Positions 35,826-48,900 of a stretch of 64,000 bases of DNA are shown piece by piece. Where the stretch lies: the NCBI GenBank assembly GCA_011032825.1, contig JAADJZ010000010.1, forward strand, positions 1,297,619-1,361,618. The letters are read 5' to 3'. The notes beneath the pieces were generated by a model. That model did no database searches, was not told the origin of the DNA, and saw only the letters and a program-made list of their open reading frames with translations. A program made the position numbers and the translations under genes. The DNA comes from Massariosphaeria phaeospora (taxonomy: Eukaryota > Ascomycota > Dothideomycetes > Pleosporales). Positions within the stretch are counted from its first letter, which is position 1; the number at the start of each line of letters is the position of its first letter.

Positions 35826-36275
35826 CTACAGACTTTTCTTGTACTTTTCATAGTAATTCTTTGCTAAATTTATATTTTTTGTATTAATTATTACTCGTTT
35901 CGCGTATATAGCGTTAATATTAGTATCTATTAAAGTTAGCTTTGCATTTAGCAACAAGTAGAAAGCTATACTTTTAAAAATACTAATTAGAAAAGCTTTT
36001 GTTACTTTTTGTATAGCTTTAATTACACTAGCTTAAAAGCGTAAATTGAGCTTAAACTTTTGCGTAAGCTTGGAAACTAGCTAACTAAATAGTAGTTTGC
36101 GCTTAAAAGGCTTAGTTAATTTCTAGTATTATTGAATTTTGCGCAACGCAATAGCTACATGTTGTTAAAAATTAAGCTGTAATTAACTACTATAATAACT
36201 TATTTTTTTGCTTTTAGTACTAAAGCTTTTTTATACTACTTGTTGTTAGTTTTTTTTTGTTTTTGTATAGATTGC
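35826..36275 (-). pseudogene. Divergent histone H3-like pseudogene with intron
   Basis: On the minus strand from about 36,149, the frame ALRKIQ.Y.KLT is colinear without gaps with histone H3 from its N-terminal helix (ALREIRRYQKST) to the end of helix 2 (59 positions). A 45-nt GT-AG intron with a GCTAAC branch (35,971-35,927) follows. Exon 2 (35,926-35,826) reads NTNINAIYAKRV and NINLAK, matching DTNLCAIHAKRV and DIQLAR, and ends at TAG. Upstream, KVARKSSN near 36,270-36,250 may be the ARKST tail. Stops replace Gln/Arg codons, Lys replaces Glu, Asn replaces Asp: RIP changes. Other differences (Ile for Leu, Pro-Phe-Lys for Leu-Leu-Ile) are not RIP, so it was already divergent. Loop 1 has canonical H3 length. 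Whether it was a CENP-A or an H3 variant is open. Confidence 0.75.
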
Positions 36276-36401
36276 TAGACTTGCGAGCTACTTTTGCTAC
36301 AAAAAGCTTTTGCAAAGCTTTGCTACTAGTAGCAAAGTAGTAGTAGTTAGTTTGCTTAGTGCAAGCTATTGTAGAAAAATTGCTACGAAGTAAGTGTAGT
36401 A

Positions 36402-38270
36402 ACGTAAACTACTAGTAAACTAACTAAAAAATGCTAAGACTACGAATACTAACTTGCTTCTACTATGCTTATACCTACGAACGCGCAATTACGTAAATAC
36501 AAAAGCAAACTTTTTTTTGCTTTTAAAGCTTTTAGAGCTAGCAAATTCTAAAGCTTTCGCGCAGCTACACTGTTTTTTAGTGTTAATTACTATTAACTTG
36601 CTAAACGCAATAAAAGAATACTTTTTAGCTTAAAAACTACGTTTACTTTTCGTAAGCTTATAAGTACCAAAAAAGAAACAATTGTCTAATACATTCTTAA
36701 CTTTAACGCGCAAGAATTTGCGCTTTTTTTTTATCTAAAGTAGCTAATATAGCTGATAAACTGCTAGGCGAGCGTAGTAGTAAGCTAGTAAGCAAAAACT
36801 AGTTTACGCGCTTCGTAACGCGTTTATCTAAGCTCAAAATAGCTTTTAATTAAGCTAAAAATAGGCAGAGAATACTTTAGAAGAATCTAAAGATAATTAG
36901 CGCGTAGTTTAAGCTAGTAGAGAATACTAAAGCTAAGTACAACGTTTACAACAACAACGTGCACAACTTTAACAAAACTAGTTTCTAAATAAGCGTAATT
37001 AGCTTTATAAAAGTTGTTACAAGCTTTTAAAAACGTACTTAACTTAATTTTATCTAGCTAAGCAATTAAAAGTAAGTAATAGTTATTCAAAGCATTTGCG
37101 CTACAAGGTACGCAATTTTGCTATTTATTATTTATAAAAAGCGCGTTTACATTATAGTATAGTACAAAAAGAATTTTATACTTAGCAATTAAAAGCTTTT
37201 AGTTTCTAAAAACAGCTAGACAAACAACGCTTTTAGTTTTAAATAGTTACAGCACTTTAACGCGCATACAAAAGCGCGTTAAGTAAAAAAGTATTAGCTA
37301 CTTATGTTAGATAGCTATAAGAGCTACTAGTTTTAAAATTTTAAAAACTATTGCTTTAAAAACAAGATTTTTACGCTTTGCATGCTAGCTTATTTATTTT
37401 ATATTCTTTAGCTACTAGATGTAGTTTGCTTTTTGCTGCTAAAGCTAAAGTACTTTTTACGCGTTTAAGACTTAGCGCGCTAGCGCGTTTTTTATATTAA
37501 CAAAAAAAGCTTCTTGCTAGCTTTTAAAAACGCGTTTTTTAAAGTGTTTACAATAGAAAACTACAAAAAAGCTTTTAAAGTTTTAAAGCTAGTTTCTATT
37601 AACGCGCAAGTAGTTTTTAGTAGTTTTAAAGTATAGCTGCGTACTTTGCTACTACTTTTTGCACTAGAAACGCCGTAGTAGTTAAAAACTTCAAGCAATA
37701 CACTTAAATTTAAATTGCAATTAAAGCTAGTACGCGATTTTATTACTAAATTGCTTACTTTAGCGCAAAGTAGCTTTTTTAGCTTGTAAAAAACGCTAAG
37801 TTACTGCTGTATTACAACGCGCTTAAAGACTACTATATTAAAGAGCTCAAAAATTAAGTAGCAGAAATAACTAAGTAGAAATTGCGCAAACGAAAGCGGA
37901 TTTAAAATAGGTAGTACAATAGAGTATAGTAACGAATTAGCGCAAGTAGCTGCTAAAGCGTCTATAGCGCTTTAGCTATTAAAGAAAGTACGTAGTAAAA
38001 AGAGTTAAAAAAAAGCATAACTAGCTCTACAGCGCTGTAAAAACTATAGTAATACAAAGCACAATACTTAAACTTGCTAAAAAAAATACAAAAAAAGCTT
38101 TTAAATCTAAAGCTAGCACGACGTACGCAGGTTTCTTATTTAATAGCAATTAATTTAATGTTCTTTGAGATAAGTTGGTTGTGCTAAGCATTTTTAGCTA
38201 AGTTACTAGTTTAGCTAAGTTACTAGTTTACCTAAGTTACTAGTTTAGCTAAGTTACTAGTAGTTTACGT
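36402..38270 (+). mobile_element. Pogo/Fot1-like transposon P1, copy B
   Basis: 1,869-bp Tc1/mariner-superfamily element flanked by TA. Inverted repeats begin ACGTAAACTACTAGTAA and consist of 19-20-bp subrepeats (GTTACTAGTTTAGCTAA) whose number differs between the ends. The degraded transposase reads EQLSNTFL (HTH region), HNFNKTSF.ISII, a segment equivalent to NKI.TLCMP.HSSH..QPLDV read as NKIFTLCMLAYLF..L.LLDVV, and near the 3' end RKRKR and a CRNCxxxGHN-type knuckle. It lies between the H3-like relic and the unknown relic at 38.4 kb. Confidence 0.9.
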
Positions 38271-38272
38271 TA

Positions 38273-38939
38273 TAAAAAGTAAAAAGTTGTAATAATTATT
38301 TGTAATAATTATTGTAAGTAAAGAAGCTATAGAAACTATAGTAAAAGTGCGTATTTTAAGTAGCTAGCAATAAAGTGCTAGCTAAAGCTGTAGTTTTTAT
38401 AGTAGCGCACAAGCTACTCTATATAGAATCTAGCTTATAAATTCGCTACTTAACTTTTTGCTACTTTGCTTTCTACTTTTACTTACCTACGTACTACAAC
38501 TAGCTTTATTATTACTTACATTTATTTCAAATATAATAGCCGCAATTAAGTAAAAGCTTAACAACAAAATAAACTACGAGCTTAATAATAAGTTGCTTTT
38601 GCTTTATAAAATTAAAGTTTTAACTAAGTTCAAGCTAGCAAAGTAAAAAGCGCTTACAAATGTAATTATTACAAAAGTTTATTACAGCATCTACTAATAA
38701 ACTCAAAGCTTTAAGTTTAAAAAGCACAAAGTTTTTAGCGTACTAGCAAATTGCAGTTGCGTTAGATTACAAAAAAAGCGCTCTACATATTACAAGCTAC
38801 TATTTAAAAGCTAATTTAGCAATACTGCTTGCGCAATTTCTTAAAAAAATTAAATAGCTTACTTAAGTGCTAAAGAAAAAGCTATTGCAAATGCTAGTGC
38901 AAAAAATTAGCAAGCAAAATACTAGCTTAAAAAAAAGCA
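38273..38939 (+). pseudogene. Unknown coding relic, left part
   Basis: First about 170 bases look non-coding, with a doubled TAATAATTATT motif near 38,300. From about 38,550 a plus-strand frame with many Lys (possibly former Glu) and RIP stops runs into the MULE. It reads KEKAIANASAKN just before the break. Removing the MULE and one copy of the flanking direct repeat joins this frame to the one starting near 51,650 without a shift. No domain recognised. The relic is divergent from the H3-like pseudogene. Confidence 0.5.
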
Positions 38940-39299
38940 TTTTCTAATTGAATACTACTTTGGCTATTCGAACACTACCTAGCATTATTTCTAAAAACAC
39001 GCTTGAAAAGTCAAAAAACGCAGTTACGTAATTAGGCAACTAGAACAACAAAACGCTAGTAGAGCTACAAAGCGCTAATCGCTAACGTTGTGCAAAAATC
39101 AATTGTTTAATGTTACCTTAGCTACGTTGAACGCTAGGCATTGCAAACTAAAGCTTTGCACTTAGAAATTATTGCTTTAACTAGCGTATTTAGCAGCTGC
39201 AAGCAACACGTTTGCAGCGAACTTTTAGCACTTTTAAACTAATACTCCTTAACAACGACGCTACGTAGAAGCGCGCTGTTAAAGACTTAAGTAAGTACA

Positions 39300-41700
39300 G
39301 TTTTAGTAAATTAACTGTCCAAATTTAGAACTTTTTTAATAGCAAAGTAGTTAGCTATTTGTATACTAACGATTTGGCAATTTAGCGCTTTTATGTAGGT
39401 AACGCTAGAGCAAGCCTACGCTACGCATAAACGCTAAGTTAAAAGTTATGTTTTATTGCTACGCCTACGCTTGCTAGGCTCGCTACTTCGTTTTTGTTGC
39501 TACAGCTGCTTATTCTTTGCTCCTAAAAGTTTTCTTCGTTTTTTAAAGCAAAATTGGTTCTGCTAGGTACTATTTACTTTTCTAAGCGTTTTATCTTGCG
39601 CTACAACCTACTCGTTCGCTTGCCTAAACTAGTTAACGTTTATTAGCTTATTTGCTTTGTAGCCTAGCGCTAGTGCTGCTTTATACTTAGAGCTATTCAA
39701 CTTAAAGCGCGTTACTAGCGAAGTTAGCGAAAAGAAAGTAGCTATCGTTGTTTAAGTAACTACTAGGCAACTTGCTTAACTACTTCAAACTAAAAAAGTA
39801 GTGCGCTAGGTATTAGCTGCTAAGCTAGCACTTAGCTAAAATAACTTAGCACTTGCGAAAAGTACCTAAGTAGCTCGAACTATTTTAAATAGTAAAGAGT
39901 TACGAGCTTTCTATGTAACTAGGCTAGTAGAAATTATTCGCGTAGTAGCTTTTTTAAAGCGCTTTTTGCTTTTAACCTAAGCGAAATTCTTTAGGCGAGG
40001 TAAAAGCTTTAGGCAGCTACTTCGTAGAAAGTATAATCGCTAGTAATCGTAAATTTCGTTTACTAAAACTTCGCTGTTGCTAAAGTAAATAATATAGTAA
40101 AGCTAGTGTTTGCAAAGCAACTTATACGTTTTAGTAAACGCATCTAAACAAGTACTACCGTAGTTATTAGCTTTTAATAGCTTAAGTTGCTTATTTAGTA
40201 ATTGTAAAGTAGAAAGTGTAATTCGCCGAAAGAGTAGCTAAAACTCTAGAACTTTAGCAACTAAGTTAGGTACTTTGCTATAAGCTTGGCCTATTTTAGT
40301 TTTGTACGTATTTACTTAGTTTTTAACGTAGAAGTTTACTAATAGCACTACATTCTAGAAGTAACTTTTAGCTAACACAAGACTTTTCTTAATATAACGA
40401 TAAAAGCTTTTGCTTTAAAAAGTTGCCTTGTACGCAGTTAGCTAGCAGTAAGCTTAGCTAACTTTGCTGCGAATTTAGCTATAGAGATTAACAGTAGGCT
40501 TTACTTAGTACTACAGTTAAGTAGAAACCTATAGTAGCACTTCGCTTACTTATTTCGAAATAGTAGCTAGTACTCGCTAAAGTACTTTAGCAGTTTCGAG
40601 AACTTTTTGTAGTCGTTTCAAATAAACTAGCAGCAAAGCTCGAACTCTTTAGTAGTAAAAGCGTTAACAAAAGTGTACTACTAGGCTATAAAGCCTAGTC
40701 TAGTAGCTTTAATTTTCTTTTTTTCTTTTTCTCTATAGGCTTAGCGTATATTCTACGCTTTAATTGCCTAAGCTTTAACATTTTTGTTAATGTGCTAGAT
40801 GCAAAGCTGTAGTAGAATCTAAAAAAAGTTTTAGTACAAAGTAGCTTTTAACTCGCTATTATTATTAGTAACAAAACAAAGTAGAAATACTTTTACGTTA
40901 TTAGCGTAGCGCTTAAGCGCTTTTATTGCCAAGCTATAGTTGTTCTCTAACTCGCTGCTAAAAAAGCAGTACGCTACATTAAACGTAGTACTAACGCTAG
41001 TAATTCCGTTTATATGCAATAGTAGCATATTAAACTAGTTTGTTTTGTACGTAGCGTTAAGCAATAGTACGTTAAAGTTTTTTTTTAAAAGTTTGCGTAA
41101 GAGTAGGTAAGCGAAAAATACAAACTTTAAGCAGCTTTTTTTGTCGTATAAGTGCTCTACGTAGTACTTGCTTTTCGCAGAATCTCTAGCTGCAAGCAAA
41201 TTAATAAAAGCTTTTATTTTAAACTTTCTATTAAGCTAGGCGAAAGTTAGCTAGTAGCATTCGTTGTATATGTCTCGCAAGTTAATTTTAACGCTTAATT
41301 TGATAAGTTCTAATAGTATAGTTCGTAATAGGCAGCGTAACTAGTAACTATGCTATATAATACTTTTTATTGTACTATCTATCTTTTTTATTTAAAGCAG
41401 CGCTATTTTAGTATAGCTAGGCTTGTAATTGTAATTAAAATTAACTACTATAAAATTCTACTTACTGCTACTAAATAGCTAAAGCATAGTTTTCTATTTA
41501 CACTTACTTATACAAGAGCTAGCAGCTTAGCTACTTATAGCTACGCTTTTAAACTTGCGCTCTTTAGCGCACTAAAGCTATACAAGCTTATTCTTTTTAG
41601 AAAGCTTACTTAATTTAATGCTAACTAAGTACTCGTAAGAGCGTAAAATTACGTTGATTTAGTTAACTGCTTTTTAGTACGTGTATACTAAGTACTATAA
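39300..41700 (-). pseudogene. MULE transposase relic
   Basis: The readable core spans about 41,210-40,831 on the minus strand: YVEHLYDKKSCLKFVFF, then LLNATYKTN, then NMLLLHINGITSVSTTFNVAYCFFSS and VTNNNS. These correspond to the MULE domain blocks (CTYKTNRFNMPLLHI, VTSTxTTFSVAYCF, VTDxD). The first catalytic Asp is Asn (AAC at 41,058-41,056) and the second block's Asp is Asn as well, both G-to-A. Limits of the gene are approximate; weaker similarity continues upstream to about 41,700 (LRDIYNE). Confidence 0.75.
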
Positions 41701-42474
41701 AGAAATAAAATTTTGTTTTAGCACAAAAAAAGAAGTCTATCGCGAGTAGAAAAAATAAAAATCAACTAAGTAGAAATAACAGCGAAGCAAGCGCATTTAA
41801 ACGAGCTCTAGGTAAAGCTGCTAGCGTTGCACTATAGTTTTGGCAAAACTAGCGCTTAACTAGCGCAGCTGCTAATTTGCAGCGCGCTAACGCATTTACT
41901 AGCTTTGCAATACTTGCACTTAGTGCAACTTTACAAGCAGTTGTTCAAAACACTTAGCAATAACAGCAATCAAATATGCTTGCTAAGTTTAGTATTATCT
42001 AACTTTTAGAGAAATTGTTGCAGCGCGTTGCAATATTATTTTACAACTAATTGCAATTTGCAGTTTATTGCGCAAGTTTAGTGTTTCTTGCTAAGTGTCT
42101 AGCGCTAGCTAGCGCAAGTTTAGCGCTAACTAGCGCTTACTTGCTGCGCTTTCTAATCTAGCTTCTGCTAAAAGTAGCTAGTAGCATATAAAATACAGCG
42201 CTAGTGTTGCTACGTAGCGTTAAATGTTTTGCTTTCGCTTAACATTACGTTTTCGCAGCTTAATTAGCAGCCGCCGATTTGCTGCTTGCAAATTTCGATT
42301 TTAGCTAATTTTAACACTTGTTAGTTGCCTATTTAGGCTTAGCGCAAGTAGAAATTAACTAATTTAATAGCTATTAACATAGTTGTTATTGCCTATTTAA
42401 GTTTAGCTTAGTTGCTTTAGCAACTTTTCTACGCGAGTTAGCGTTGCAACTTTGAGTTTTAGTTACAAGCTAGT

Positions 42475-42974
42475 TGTTACAAATAGAAACAATACTAGGT
42501 ATCGTAAACTAAGCAACGACGCAAAAGAGTTGTTAAAGCTTGCAAGTTTGCAAGACGAAAGTACAGCAATGCGCGAAGCAGAATTAGGTTAGCAGTTACG
42601 TAATAGTAATTAGTGCGATTAAAGCTTTAGCAAACTAAGCATACTAAGCGGCAAGCGCTTAGCTAGCCTAAAGCGCTTAGCAACTAAGCACACTAAGCGA
42701 ACTAAGTAAAACGCTTTTAGCAAAGAATTATAGAACTATATAGATTAGCAGAATTTCCTTTACAGTTTAAATTCTTTGTAGTTAACTTTTCTAAGTACAT
42801 TTTATACATAGATTAGATCTATAGGCAACAGATTGTTACTTTGTTATTTTATCTAGAATAGAATTAAAATTGTTTTTTTGTTGTTACTAAGCTTTTTGAA
42901 CATAGAACAATTCTTTAAGCAAAACTTCTAAGTCTAATTAAAATTATCTTTAGTAAAAGAAACTTCTAATAACA
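42475..42974 (+). repeat. 5' LTR of G3
   Basis: 500 bp, same length as 51,014-51,513. Differences seen are transitions. Confidence 0.92.
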
Positions 42975-42999
42975 CGTTAACTACTTTAGGTTTAGAACT

Positions 43000-45900
43000 A
43001 AGACAATATAGCAACTTCTACGAGCTTACGCACAACGAGCAGTAGCGTTACTACACCTACAACGAACCTAGCAACTGTAATAGCAAAACAAGCTAACTAG
43101 ATACAGCAGCAAGCAGAACAAATTTAAAAACTATTAGTAGTAGTTACGAAGCTCTAAGGTAGAATAGAAAAGAAGTTAGCAAAGGCACTCTCTCTAGAGA
43201 AATATAGCAAAAGAAAAAAAAACTTAAAACTTTTTTTTACTAACGTAGACCTTTACTGCTGCTATTATAGCAATAGCTTTTACATAGATTAAAACAAAAT
43301 CCTAGCAGCTAGAATGCACATAAAAGACAACGCAGCAGAATAGTTTTAGCTATACGCCGAAAATTACGTTACGCACGCAAAAAACGTAAAAAAAATAAAG
43401 CAAAACACGAAGCGCATTTTTAAAAATTAAAAATTGTTTAAGCAAAAACTGCATACGATCTACAGCAAAGTAGACGAAACATAGCAAGCAATAAACCAAC
43501 TTAAACTACTTAAGCAAAAAAGCTTAGCTAGCGAGTACACAATTAAATTTAAAAAAATTTAAGCTAAGGTAGACAACGTAGGAGAACGCAGCTTATGCAA
43601 GTTTTACTACGCAAAGTTAAAAAAACACGTAAAAAATAAAATTAGTCAAAACAAGAAACTAGAGAAACTTAACAAGTTAATTAAAACTGCAGTACAAATT
43701 AACAACTAACTATAGCAATAATAGTAGAAACGCAAGTTTACTGTCAAACTATACATACGCCTAGTAGCAACGATTAAAAAAACTTATTACTACGACTTAA
43801 TAAATATTAACAGCGTTAAACAAATTTAAAACAACAAACTACTACAAAAGCAGTTTAACAAAAAAAACGCTACTTTGACAAAGCAAAACTCTAAAAACGA
43901 GCTGTCTAAAGAGAAACGCTAGAAGCGTTACAACAATAAAGTATGTTTTTAATATAGCAAAAACAAATACTTTTGCAAAAACTGCTTAGAAATACTACAG
44001 AAAGTAGCAAGCGCGCAAGCTGCTACTATCGCTATAATTTAACTACAACAAGTAGCTACACTATATCTAAGAATTTACAAAAAACTAGACAGCAAGTAAG
44101 TTAAAGTTAAAAAACTAATAAAAGAAAAGTAGGTAAACTAAGAAGCCGAACTCGCTTACCTACAAGCAAAAGCAATTACTAATTAGCTTTAAAACTACAA
44201 GTGCTAGATGTGCAGTAAAGTTACTTACATTGCCTAGTACTACAACCAAAAGTTTAAAGAACTGCAGATTAAGAAACTACAAAAATAAAAAGCTGCAAAC
44301 GCAGCAATAGCACAACAAAAACTAACAAAACAAAAAATAAAGTTTGCTAATTAGAACAATTACAGAAACCTACTTTAGCACTAGTGCAAAGAAAAAAACT
44401 GCATGTACTACGCAGACAATAGAATCTTTGCGCAACAACAGCTAAAATTACTATTACACGTTTTGCTCAAAGACAGCGAATGTACAGTAACAAAATGTTA
44501 CGTACATAACTACAACAATTAGTTTAAAAACTACAGCAAAAGCTGCGCATAGGCATAGTGCTACGACAAGAAATATTAAATACACTAGTCTAGCAAGCAT
44601 ATTACAGAATAGTAGCCTTTAGGTTTAAAAAACGAGGACTACTTAGAATGCAACAATAAATTATGCATAGAAAACTACAATACGTGCTAAGTAGCACGCT
44701 AGCTTTTCTGCACTTAAAAATGCGCGATCTATTAGCTATAGAGATACGCAACTAGATAGAATTTTAAAAATCAAAACTACAGCAAACACTTACAGCTATA
44801 AGAATGTTTTATTAACTAGTGCAATTACTACGAGTAGTAAAACATTTTAAAAGAATAAGTCTTAAAAGCTTTTTTAGCAAAAAACTAGCGAGCTACTAGA
44901 CTTACGATTAGAATAGTATAAGTGCTTTTAGCACAACTGTACAAAGCGTACAAAAAACGCAACTAAAATAAAATTACATAAAAGTAAAAGCAAAAGTTGC
45001 AAGCTAAAAGCTTACTGCACTACTTAATAGCAAAGCTGCTTAAACATTAGTTTCCCTTAGATAAGTAAAAAAGAACAAGATACTTTATTAAGTTAAGAAT
45101 TAACTAATACGAACAGTGTTAGCTAACGGACAACTACTAGAATATAGAAACAGTTTAATCAACTTAAAAACTTAAAAAGTTAAGTTAGAAATTGCAAGCA
45201 TTAAGCACCAACAGTGTATTAATATTATAAACTTTAAAAGTTCTAACATGTATATTAGGTACAACTAGCTACAAAAACACAACTTTGACATTAATTAAAA
45301 AAACAAAACAATACGTAGCTAAAGGCTTAGAAAGAAAGTCGCTGTAATACAACAAAACGAATTAACAATTTAAAGCTTACCTAAGATTAAGAGAATTAGT
45401 TTAATTGCATTCTACAAAATCGCAAGAATCTGTAGAAAAAACTTTTAGCAAATAAACGTTATATAAATACAACAAGTTGCGCTTCTAAAAAAAAGCAAAC
45501 TACAATCTAACTTTTTTAAAAAACAAAAAAAAGAGTTTAGAAACTTTTTTACTAAATACTAAGCGAAGTTTAGAAGTTTCTTTAAAAAAAACAAAAAGCA
45601 CGACCTAGCAAACTACTAAGAATAAAATCACAAGATTATTCTTAAGAAAAGAACAAAACTGCAACTAAAACTAATGTATTTTCTAACTTACGACTAGCAA
45701 AAAGAATTAAAAAAATACATTTAAAGAAATATCTAGCGAGAATACATACAACTAAGCGAAAGCTTAATAGCTTCGCTAATATTGTTCGTACCTAAGAAAA
45801 ACAAGGAATTGAAACTATGCGTAGATTTTTGACATCTCAACAACGTTACACAAAAAAACAAATACTTACTACCGCTTATTTAAGAGCTTATAAATTAACT

Positions 45901-48900
45901 TTAAAAAGTAAAATAAATTACAAAACTTAACGTACAAAACGAATACTATCGCATTAGAATCGCAAAAGAGCACAAATAGATAATAGCTTTCAAAACTAGA
46001 TATAAACTCTATAAGTACTAAGTTATGCCGTTTAAATTAACTAATGCCCTAGCTACGTTTTAGGCTTTAATTAACAAAGTACTATAATGTACTTTACGAG
46101 TTCGTGCACTACACAGGTTCGTGCACTACTTTTGCCAAGCTCCTACCAAAACTACTCTATTCTAGCGCAAAACAGCTTACTTTAGCCTTGTATAGAGCAA
46201 TATAACACGAGATATTATTTAAAGTTTACTTTTACTACTTGCTTACACGTACGCGCGTTATGCTTAGTTTAATTGCACTATTTACACTGCTTTTAAGATA
46301 GTTTACCTGCTTTAGCGCGCACTTGCGTCTTTAGCTTTTTTTTATTACTACGCGCTTTAAACTCTTTTAGAGTAGTTAGACGAGCTTTATTTTTAACTGT
46401 CAAAGTTCTTTCTACCTAAACCTGCTTTCTTTTATGCGATTTACGTCGCGTAGCAGCTTTATTTGCTACTTTCAGCTTAGCTATTTCTCGTTGCGCTAAC
46501 ACTAGCTTGTGCGCGATAATAGCTGCTTTTTTTAAAACCTTTTTAAAGGCCTTTACTATAAACGTTAGTAAGCTATCTATATGCTTCTAAATTTTTGCTT
46601 TTACAAGCGTTAATTGCAACTCTAGTTTAAAAGTATTGCTTAAGGTTTGCAACTGCTAAGGCTTGTTGTTAATAAGTAGTAGTAGTAATAGAGTACGCAA
46701 CTAGACGTTAAAAGCTGTTATAACCTGTTTTAGGTTAAATAGAACCAATCTAGCGCCTTAAAACCTTTTTTGAATATTACTTTTAGTAATTGCAGCATTA
46801 TAGGCGCGTATGAAGCATAGTAGAAACTTAAGTTTTATAATGTAAGTAATTTAGTTGCGCATAAGATTTTCGGCTTAGCGCCTGTACGCTTTTTTTAAAG
46901 AAGCAAAACAACTTACATTAAAAAGCTGCAAAAAGTGCGATAAGTGTAGAAGCATATAAATAGTAATAATTTTGTTTTTCTTGTAGTATTGCTAGAATGC
47001 AAGCGAGTTATAGCTCTTATAGCCGTTAATTGCGAGTAGTTAGTAGCTGCTAACTACTCTTTTCTTTGTATACTTATTAAAGTGCTTTAACTACTGCAAG
47101 CTAAGCTTATTTGTTGTCTAGCTCTTTTTAGAAACTGCAATAACCTAGTTCTAGAGCAGATTCTTCTCTTTGTACTAGACAAAAAGGTAGTAGCAGCTTT
47201 TAAAAATAATAAAAAGTAGAATAGCTTACTTTGTTGCGTTGATGCTTTAGATAACTATCGTTTACTTTCTATTGCCTTGCTGTATTGCCTTTAGCCTTTC
47301 TCGTTTCTCTAAAGCTATAACAACTGCTCTAGTTAATATCTAGCTTATTATAAAGCCTGTTTCGTTGAAGTTGTACGTGTTTTTATTCTAGATACTGTAC
47401 TTGGCTTTTATGTTAGCTACTAGGCGAAACTAGCTCTAAATAACTTTAAAATTCTTGCAAAGTGCTTTTTTGTAATTGTACTTGCGATTGAACTTTATTG
47501 TAAACTTAAAGCAGTGCATGACCTACGTACTAAGCTAGTTTAAGCTAACTTAGCCTAGATTGCGCTTTGCGCGTAAGGAATTGGCTATATCAGCTACAGC
47601 TGCGAGCCTAGAAAAGAATTCGCGCGAAATAAAGTTAAGTATATGCTCAACAACTACGCTCTTTTTAGTCTTTGTTAAATTCTTTAATTTCGGCTAGCGA
47701 TTTGCTTGTAGAGTTTGTTCTGCGCGTTGGTAGCTTAGTATTGTATAAGTAACTTTGTAGATAGCTGCAGCGCGTTGCAAAAAAAGTGTTGCGTTTTGTT
47801 TAAAAGCCTAAAGAGCAGTTTGTATCTAACGCTTATTAGAAAGCTCTATTTAGTATTGTTGTTAAAGCATTACGTATAGAGGTTGAGTTGGTAAAAGCTT
47901 GGCAAAAGTAGTGCACGAACCTGTGTAGTGCACGAACTCGTAAAGTACGTTACAAATACTTGAACATCTTTGTTACAGCGTACTTGAACAACGTATTAAT
48001 ATACTCTAAAGAAACGTTCGAAGAACATTAGAAACATGTCAAGAAAGTGCTACAAAAGATAAAGCAGTACTAGTTATTACTTTACTTAAAGAAATATAAA
48101 TTCTACGTTACAAAAACTAGCTATCTAGAATTTATTATTTTAAAAGAAAGTATGTTAATAGACCCGAAGAAAATCTAAACTGTACAAGAATAGCTAACTT
48201 CTAAAATAGTAAAAAACGTGCAGTTCTTTCTAAAATTTGCTAACTTCTATTGAAAGTTTATTAAGAATTACTCTAAGACCACGACACTGCTCTTAAAAGT
48301 TACTAAGAAAAATAAAAAGTTTAAATAAACAAAAATACAAGAACAAGCGTTTTAAGAACTTAGAAAAAAGTTTATTACAGCACTAATGCTACAAATGCAC
48401 GACCTAAAAAAAAAAACTTAAGTAGAAACTAATGCTTTAGATTACGCATTAAGAGCGATACTTTTACAACAATGCAACGACAGAAAATAGAAACTAGTGT
48501 TTTACTATTCTAGAAAGTTCTTAGAAGCAGAACTCAACTACAACGTTTACAACAAGAAGCTATTAGCAATAATAAACGCTTTTGAACAATAAGAAGCGCA
48601 GCTAAAAGAAGCAAAACATTAAGTACAAGTATACTTTGATTACTAAAACTTTACTAGCTTTACTACAACTAAAAAATTAAATAGACAACAAGTTAAATAG
48701 GCTGAATTTATAGTAGATTACGACATTAAGATTTACTATCGCAAAGAAACTAACAATAGAGCCGCAAACGCGCTTAGTTGAAGATTAGATTTTATAAAAA
48801 CTAACAAACTAGTTACGCACGACCTAGTATTACAACGAAACTTAGACAAAACTCTTAAATACAACCAACCGCAATTAGCTAAGATAGCTAGAGTTACTAG

